Origin: Streptomyces sp. SS1-1
GTDB lineage: Bacteria > Actinomycetota > Actinomycetes > Streptomycetales > Streptomycetaceae
Direction of reading: 5' to 3'
Assembly (NCBI RefSeq): GCF_008973465.1
Contig: NZ_WBXN01000004.1
Location: 1,426,001 to 1,490,000, forward strand
DNA: 64,000 nt
This document shows positions 59,864 to 64,000 of the stretch, in pieces. The notes beneath the pieces are model-generated. The model was not told where the DNA came from. It did no database searches and saw only the letters and a program-made list of their open reading frames with translations. The stretch's first letter is position 1. Each line of letters opens with the position of its first letter. The translations under genes and the position numbers were made by a program.

Positions 59864-60538
59864 GGCGGCCTGCGCCTCGTCGAGCACGGCGTGCAGGCGC
59901 TGCACGTCGGCCGCCACGCGCGCGTGGTCGACGCCGGCGTCCCCGTGCTCCCGTTCGGCCTTCGCCGCGATCAGCTCGGGCAGATACGCGGGCGCGTCGA
60001 CCGCTTCCAGCAGGGTCGGCAGGTGGGGTTCGACCTCGCCACTGCGCATCAGGTGGATGCCGGTGAGCAGCACGCGGAAGGTGTAGAGCAGTGGCTTGAG
60101 CTCCCCGGTCCGCTCGAACAGCCGCCACTGCGTGGTGGCGAACCCCCGGTAGTGGTGGGCGTGGTGCGAGGTGAGCACGCCCGGCGCGAGCCCGGCCAGC
60201 TCGCGGTGGGCGTCCGTGGTGCGCACGACGAGCGGGGAGAGCAGCTGCTCCAGCACATAGCCGTTGCGGCGCAGCATGAGCCGTACGAACTTGCGCAGGT
60301 CGTGGGTGACCAGGTCCATCTCGACGCCGTCGCGCACCCACATCCGGGAGCGGGTCTCGTCCGGCTCCCGGAGCCCGACGAGGTCGGCGGCCGGCAGCAG
60401 GTGGACCCCGCGCAGGTCGACGTCCGAGTCACGCGACGGGAAGCCGTACAGATGGGCGCCGGAGACGGTCGCGAACAGCACGGGGTCGGGCTGTTCGGCG
60501 ATGACGGGCGCCAGGTCGAGGTCGAGGGCGTCGAGCAT
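59789..60538 (-). CDS. RlaP-like nucleotidyltransferase, paralogue
   Basis: 249 residues, ATG 60538, three bases after the stop of the ADP-ribosylglycohydrolase gene. Active site GAHLYGFPSRDSDVDLRG with Asp residues 37, 39 and 41. The C-terminal half is helical. It is about as long as the convergent gene at 59120 but diverged, so the two are paralogues facing each other. Its operon with an ADP-ribosylglycohydrolase and a Nudix regulator suggests a link to ADP-ribose or NAD signalling. Confidence 0.82.
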   Translation of the reverse strand: MLDALDLDLAPVIAEQPDPVLFATVSGAHLYGFPSRDSDVDLRGVHLLPAADLVGLREPDETRSRMWVRDGVEMDLVTHDLRKFVRLMLRRNGYVLEQLLSPLVVRTTDAHRELAGLAPGVLTSHHAHHYRGFATTQWRLFERTGELKPLLYTFRVLLTGIHLMRSGEVEPHLPTLLEAVDAPAYLPELIAAKAEREHGDAGVDHARVAADVQRLHAVLDEAQAASALPDAPSVHDALHAFVVRVRLEG

Positions 60539-60541
60539 CGG

Positions 60542-61564
60542 TCAAGCGTCCCAGAGCGCTCCGAGGGCCAGCAGGTCGGCCCGGTACTCGATGCGGTCGG
60601 CCCAGTCGGCGGGCCAGGCGTCCGCGCCGAGGTGGGCGCCGGCGAACGCCCCGGCCAGGCAGGCGATCGAGTCGGAGTCCCCGGCCGTGCAGGCGGCCCG
60701 GCGCAGCGCGGTCAGCGGCTCGTCGACGAACCACAGGAAGCACAGCAGCCCGGTGGCCAGCGCCTCCTCGGCGATCCAGCCCTCGCCGGTGGCCAGGCAG
60801 GGGTCGGTCTCCGGCGACACGGACCGGACGGCGTCCTGGAGCCGGTCCAGCACGGCCAGGCAGTCGTCCCAGCCGCGCGCGATGAAGTGCTCGGGGGTGG
60901 GGTCCTGCGAGCGCGTCCACAGGTCGCCGAGCCAGCGCTCGTGGTACCGGGTGCGGTTGTCGTAGGCGTACGACCGCAGCAGCCCGACCAGTCCGGTCGG
61001 GTCGGCGCCGCCCGCGAGGAGGTGCACGGCGTGCGCGGTCAGGTCGGACGCGGCGAGCGCGGTGGGGTGCCCGTGGGTGAGCCCGGACTGCAACTGGGCG
61101 GCGCCGGCGCGCTGTTCGCCGCTGAGCCCGGGGACGAGACCGAGGGGGGCGACGCGCATGTTGGCGCCGCAGCCCTTGGAACCGATCTGGGAGGCGTCCT
61201 GCCAGGGCCTGCGCTCGTCCTTGAGCAGGTTGCAGGCGACCAGGCAGGTCCGGCCGGGCGCCCGGTTGTTCTCCGGCGACTGATACCAGTCCACGAACTC
61301 CTCGCGTACGGGCCGCTCCAGCCGTTTGGGCCCGATCAGGCCCCGGTCCATCGCCGTCCGCAGCCCCTTCCCCAGCGCCAGGGTCATCTGGGTGTCGTCG
61401 GTGACGATCGCCGGCGTCGGCAGGGGCATCTCGCGCCACGGCCCGCACTTGGCGAGGATCGACGGCACGTCGTTGAACTCCGTGGGGAAGCCCAGCGCGT
61501 CGCCGAGGGCGAGACCGATGAGGGCGCCGGTGGCGGCGCGCTTGCGGACGGTGGTGGCGGTCAT
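60542..61564 (-). CDS. ADP-ribosylglycohydrolase family protein
   Basis: 340 residues from the ATG at 61564, coupled by ATGA to the regulator gene. The fold shows GALIGLALGDALG at the N-terminus, VTDDTQMTLAL (first metal-binding Asp pair), and AGDSDSIACLAGAFAGA (second). These are the two Mg-binding clusters of DraG/ARH hydrolases, which remove ADP-ribose from proteins, nucleic acids or small molecules. The substrate here is unknown. Confidence 0.88.
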   Translation of the reverse strand: MTATTVRKRAATGALIGLALGDALGFPTEFNDVPSILAKCGPWREMPLPTPAIVTDDTQMTLALGKGLRTAMDRGLIGPKRLERPVREEFVDWYQSPENNRAPGRTCLVACNLLKDERRPWQDASQIGSKGCGANMRVAPLGLVPGLSGEQRAGAAQLQSGLTHGHPTALAASDLTAHAVHLLAGGADPTGLVGLLRSYAYDNRTRYHERWLGDLWTRSQDPTPEHFIARGWDDCLAVLDRLQDAVRSVSPETDPCLATGEGWIAEEALATGLLCFLWFVDEPLTALRRAACTAGDSDSIACLAGAFAGAHLGADAWPADWADRIEYRADLLALGALWDA

Positions 61565-62298
61565 GCGGGGCGTCCTTCCGGGGTGGGCCTGAGCAGGGGC
61601 GGGTGGAGGGTGGTCGCGGTGCCCGCGCGGTACAGCGCGGCCGGTTTGCCGCGGCCGCCGGTGAGCCGGGCCGCGCCGGGGACGGGTTCGACGAAGCCGG
61701 GGGTGGCGAGCACCTTGCGCCGGAAGTTGGGCCGGTCCAGGGCCGTGCCCCACACCACCTCGTAGACCTTCTGGAGCTCGCCGAGCGTGAACTCGGGCGG
61801 GCAGAAGGCGGTGGCGAGCCCGGAGTACTCCAGCTGGGCGCCGATCCGCCGGTGGGCGTCGGCCAGGATGCGGTCGTGGTCGAAGGCGAGCGGCCGGGCC
61901 TCGTCGTACGGGACCCAGCGGGCCTGGGCCGCGTCGCTGCCGCCGTGCGGTTCGGGCGGATCGGGCAGCAGGGCGGTGAAGGCGACGGTGACGACCCGCA
62001 TCCGGGGGTCGCGGTCCGGCTCGCTGTAGGTGCGCAGCTGCTCGAGGTGGAGGCCGCTGACGTCCGACAGGCCGGTCTCCTCGGCGAGTTCGCGCCGGGC
62101 GGCCGTCTCGGCGGACTCGTCGGGCTGCACGAAGCCGCCGGGCAGCGCCCAGTGGCCGCGGTACGGCTCCTGTCCGCGCTCGACGAGCAGGACGTGCAGG
62201 GCGTCGTCGCGGACGGTGAGGACGGCGAGGTCGGCGGTGACGGCGAAGGGCTCGTGGGCGTGCTTGTCGTAGCCGTCGGGCACGACGGGTCCGGGCAT
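61561..62298 (-). CDS. NrtR-type regulator: Nudix domain plus winged helix
   Basis: 245 residues, ATG 62298. Residues ~18-150 are a Nudix domain and residues ~160-235 a winged-helix domain (FTLGELQKVYEVV, then RPNFRRKVL). The Nudix box is complete: G-x5-E-x7-REL-A-EE-T-GL. In many NrtR regulators this box has lost catalytic residues, so this one may still hydrolyse ADP-ribose. It should repress the operon and itself at the operators upstream. Confidence 0.88.
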   Translation of the reverse strand: MPGPVVPDGYDKHAHEPFAVTADLAVLTVRDDALHVLLVERGQEPYRGHWALPGGFVQPDESAETAARRELAEETGLSDVSGLHLEQLRTYSEPDRDPRMRVVTVAFTALLPDPPEPHGGSDAAQARWVPYDEARPLAFDHDRILADAHRRIGAQLEYSGLATAFCPPEFTLGELQKVYEVVWGTALDRPNFRRKVLATPGFVEPVPGAARLTGGRGKPAALYRAGTATTLHPPLLRPTPEGRPA

Positions 62299-62313
62299 AC
62301 CGGGCCACCCCCT

Positions 62314-62350
62314 TAATGGTCAGTACGACTATTAGTCACCTTGACCATAA
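62314..62350 (-). promoter_or_regulatory. Two overlapping NrtR-like operators
   Basis: Site A is TAATGGTC-N5-GACTATTA (62314-62334). Site B is TATTAGTC-N5-GACCATAA (62330-62350). Each is an imperfect palindrome around GTC-N5-GAC with AT-rich flanks, as I recall for NrtR targets. They share five bases, with centres 16 bp apart, 16 to 52 bp upstream of the regulator start. Confidence 0.75.
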
Positions 62351-62512
62351 AGGATCCGCACACACCTCCACAACCCCCTGGGCGGCACCCATCGGCCGCA
62401 AGTGCCCCGCAGAGCATCTCTGGCGCCCCTCTGCGGCCCTCCGAAGCCGCGGCGCACCCATGGACCCCTCGCGCGCCCCCGACCCGCCACAGGCCCACTG
62501 GACCCGGAAAAC

Positions 62513-62550
62513 GCGGCGGCCGGCCCGGGAGACCCCGGACCGGCCGCCGC
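62513..62550 (-). terminator. Terminator after the pseudouridine synthase gene
   Basis: GCGGCGGCCGG (62513-62523) pairs with CCGGCCGCCGC (62540-62550); an inner CCGGG/CCCGG stem closes the loop. It is 27 bp downstream of the stop codon at 62577. Confidence 0.75.
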
Positions 62551-62576
62551 CACGCACACACGCGTGTCTCGCGTGT

Positions 62577-63692
62577 CTACAGATCGACTTCCTTCATCAG
62601 CATGCCGACCTCGGTGTTCGACAGGCGGCGCAGCCAGCCGGACTTCTGGTCGCCGAGGGTGATCGGGCCGAAGGAGACCCGCACCAGCTTGTCGACGGGG
62701 AACCCGGCCTCGGCCAGCATCCGCCGCACGATGTGCTTGCGGCCCTCGTGCAGGGTCACCTCGACCAGGTAGTTCTTGCCGGTCTGCTCGACGACCCGGA
62801 AGTGGTCGGCGCGCGCGTAGCCGTCCTCCAGCTGGATGCCGTCCTTGAGCTGCTTGCCCAGGTCGCGCGGGATCGGGCCGACGATGTGCGCGAGATAGGT
62901 CTTGCGCACGCCGTACCTGGGGTGGGTGAGGCGGTGGGCCAGCTCGCCGTGGTTGGTGAGCAGGATGACGCCCTCGGTCTCGGTGTCGAGCCGCCCGACG
63001 TGGAACAGCCGGGTCTCCCGGTTGGTGACGTAGTCGCCGAGGCACTGCCGGCCCTCGGGGTCCTCCATCGTGGAGACGACACCGGCGGGCTTGTTGAGCG
63101 AGAAGAACTGGTACGACTGCGTGGCGACGGTCAGCCCGTCGACCTTGATCTCGTCCTTCTCGGGGTCCACGCGCAGGCCCTGCTCGAGGACGATCTCGCC
63201 GTTGACCTCGACGCGCGCCTCGTCGATCAGTTCCTCGCAGGCGCGCCGCGAGCCGTAGCCGGCCCGGGCGAGCACCTTCTGCAGCCGCTCGCCCTCCTGC
63301 TCGGCGCCCGGGAACGTCTTGGGCAGCTTGACGTCCTTCTTGCCCGCGTACCGCTCGCGGTTGCGCTCCTCGGCGCGCGCCTCGTACTCGCGGGACGTCG
63401 CCGGGACCGACCGGCCCCGCTGCAGGGGCTTCTTCGGCCCGCCCTTGGCGCCTCCGCGGGCCGCGGGCCCGCGGCCCGACTTGGGGCCCTCCTGGGTGGC
63501 GCCCGGGCCTACGTCGTAACGCCGCTCCTCCGGGCGCGGCTTCTTCGGACGACCGCCCTGCCGGTCGTCGCGGTTGTTGCCGGCGCCGCGGTGGTTACCG
63601 CGACCACCGCCGCTCCCGCCGCGGCCGCCGCTGTTGCCACCACGGCTCCCGCCGTTGTTTCCGCTGCTGTTCCTGCCGCTGCTGCTTCGCAT
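62577..63692 (-). CDS. 23S rRNA pseudouridine synthase (RluB/RsuA family) with long Gly/Arg-rich N-terminus
   Basis: 371 residues from the ATG at 63692, overlapping the scpB stop by one base. Residues ~1-105 are low complexity with Gly/Ser/Asn/Arg repeats. An S4 domain (RLQKVLARAGYGSRRACEELI) and a catalytic domain with the active Asp in HVGRLDTETEGV follow. It converts uridine to pseudouridine in ribosomal RNA. RluB acts on 23S and RsuA on 16S; by eye I cannot tell which. It is coupled to scpB. Confidence 0.92.
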   Translation of the reverse strand: MRSSSGRNSSGNNGGSRGGNSGGRGGSGGGRGNHRGAGNNRDDRQGGRPKKPRPEERRYDVGPGATQEGPKSGRGPAARGGAKGGPKKPLQRGRSVPATSREYEARAEERNRERYAGKKDVKLPKTFPGAEQEGERLQKVLARAGYGSRRACEELIDEARVEVNGEIVLEQGLRVDPEKDEIKVDGLTVATQSYQFFSLNKPAGVVSTMEDPEGRQCLGDYVTNRETRLFHVGRLDTETEGVILLTNHGELAHRLTHPRYGVRKTYLAHIVGPIPRDLGKQLKDGIQLEDGYARADHFRVVEQTGKNYLVEVTLHEGRKHIVRRMLAEAGFPVDKLVRVSFGPITLGDQKSGWLRRLSNTEVGMLMKEVDL

Positions 63693-64000
63693 CAAAGTTC
63701 CGTCTTGTCGTCTGCGTCCTCGGAATCCGGGGCGTCCGGATCGAACGACGGGACCGCTTCCAGTGTCTCGGCCTCGATCGCCTCCGCCTCGGGGAGGAAG
63801 GGCGCGAGCTCCGGGAGCTCGTCCAGACCGCGCAGGCCCATCCGCTCCAGGAAGTAGTTCGTCGTCCTGTACAGGATCGCACCTGTTTCAGGTTCCGCGC
63901 CCGCCTCCTCGACCAGACCGCGCTGCAGCAGGGTGCGCATCACACCGTCGCAGTTCACCCCGCGCACGGCCGAGACGCGGCTGCGGCTGACCGGCTGGCG
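63692..64000 (-). CDS. scpB: Segregation and condensation protein B, N-terminus outside the window
   Basis: The last 102 codons are visible, open to the window edge: QPVSRSRVSAVRGVNCDGVM and TGAILYRTTNYFLERMGLRG are highly typical of actinobacterial ScpB. ScpB binds ScpA and SMC in chromosome condensation. The acidic C-terminus (PDAPDSEDADDKTEL) is also typical. It lies upstream of the pseudouridine synthase, as usual in actinobacteria. Confidence 0.95.
   Translation of the reverse strand, partial: RQPVSRSRVSAVRGVNCDGVMRTLLQRGLVEEAGAEPETGAILYRTTNYFLERMGLRGLDELPELAPFLPEAEAIEAETLEAVPSFDPDAPDSEDADDKTEL

Overview
The window is a GC-rich actinobacterial chromosome segment, almost certainly from Streptomyces. 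The evidence is the strong third-position GC bias, the GTG and TTG starts, the streptogrisin-type and subtilisin-type secreted proteases, two Rpf-like transglycosylases, an LAXTG sortase-type surface protein, a SepF paralogue, a DUF5685 protein, and the core block scpB - pseudouridine synthase - aroH - tyrA - cmk - plsC - der. From memory, and not checked, the gene order resembles the SCO17xx region of S. coelicolor. I see no rRNA, tRNA, CRISPR array, insertion sequence or prophage.

Layout. 1-4.0 kb: the end of a DUF4331 protein, a membrane TPR protein and a NicO-type nickel/cobalt transporter with a His-rich loop. 4.0-8.1 kb: a Ser/Thr kinase whose N-terminus carries an in-frame TAG, a secreted SGNH lipase and a subtilase. 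8.1-18.0 kb: an apparent cell-surface polysaccharide locus with a CelD/FemAB-like acyltransferase, two family 2 glycosyltransferases, a NodB deacetylase, a 1273-residue flippase/multi-TM fusion and a membrane-anchored clan-A glycosidase. 18.1-23.2 kb: housekeeping and accessory genes (AAA ATPase, DUF72, GntR, acetyltransferases, DUF402, methyltransferase, a 44-residue protein). 23.4-25.4 kb: a chitin/cellulose LPMO with an LAETG sorting signal, convergent with a secreted lipase. 25.5-31 kb: a MarR/cupin divergent pair with a striking double operator, then an SOS mutasome pair (ImuB-like and DnaE2) behind a LexA-like box. 31-35 kb: a membrane protein and two S1 proteases. 35-40 kb: a Cys-rich DUF5685 protein, a SepF paralogue, an acyl-CoA dehydrogenase and a 14-TM exporter. 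40-46 kb: PAP2 phosphatase, an I78 inhibitor and a lone cytochrome oxidase subunit I.

44.4-50.6 kb is a branched-chain amino-acid-type ABC system. A periplasmic-type binding lipoprotein and a second lipoprotein run leftwards. A small membrane protein, a triple fusion (two permeases plus one ATPase) and a second ATPase with Arg in the Walker A Lys position run rightwards. 50.5-52.2 kb holds two Rpf-like muralytic enzymes. 53.9-64 kb is the core block. Between aroH and the pseudouridine synthase lie a Tat-type Rieske lipoprotein, two convergent nucleotidyltransferases of the RNA-repair (RlaP-like) type, an ADP-ribosylglycohydrolase and an NrtR-type Nudix/winged-helix regulator. The last two and one nucleotidyltransferase form a tight operon behind two overlapping NrtR-like operators. 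This cluster is the best candidate for an under-described system in the window, because it links ADP-ribose sensing to a nucleotidyltransferase.

Most convergent gene ends carry strong GC hairpins that can serve both strands. Several translationally coupled pairs (ATGA, GTGA or TTGA overlaps) show the operon structure.
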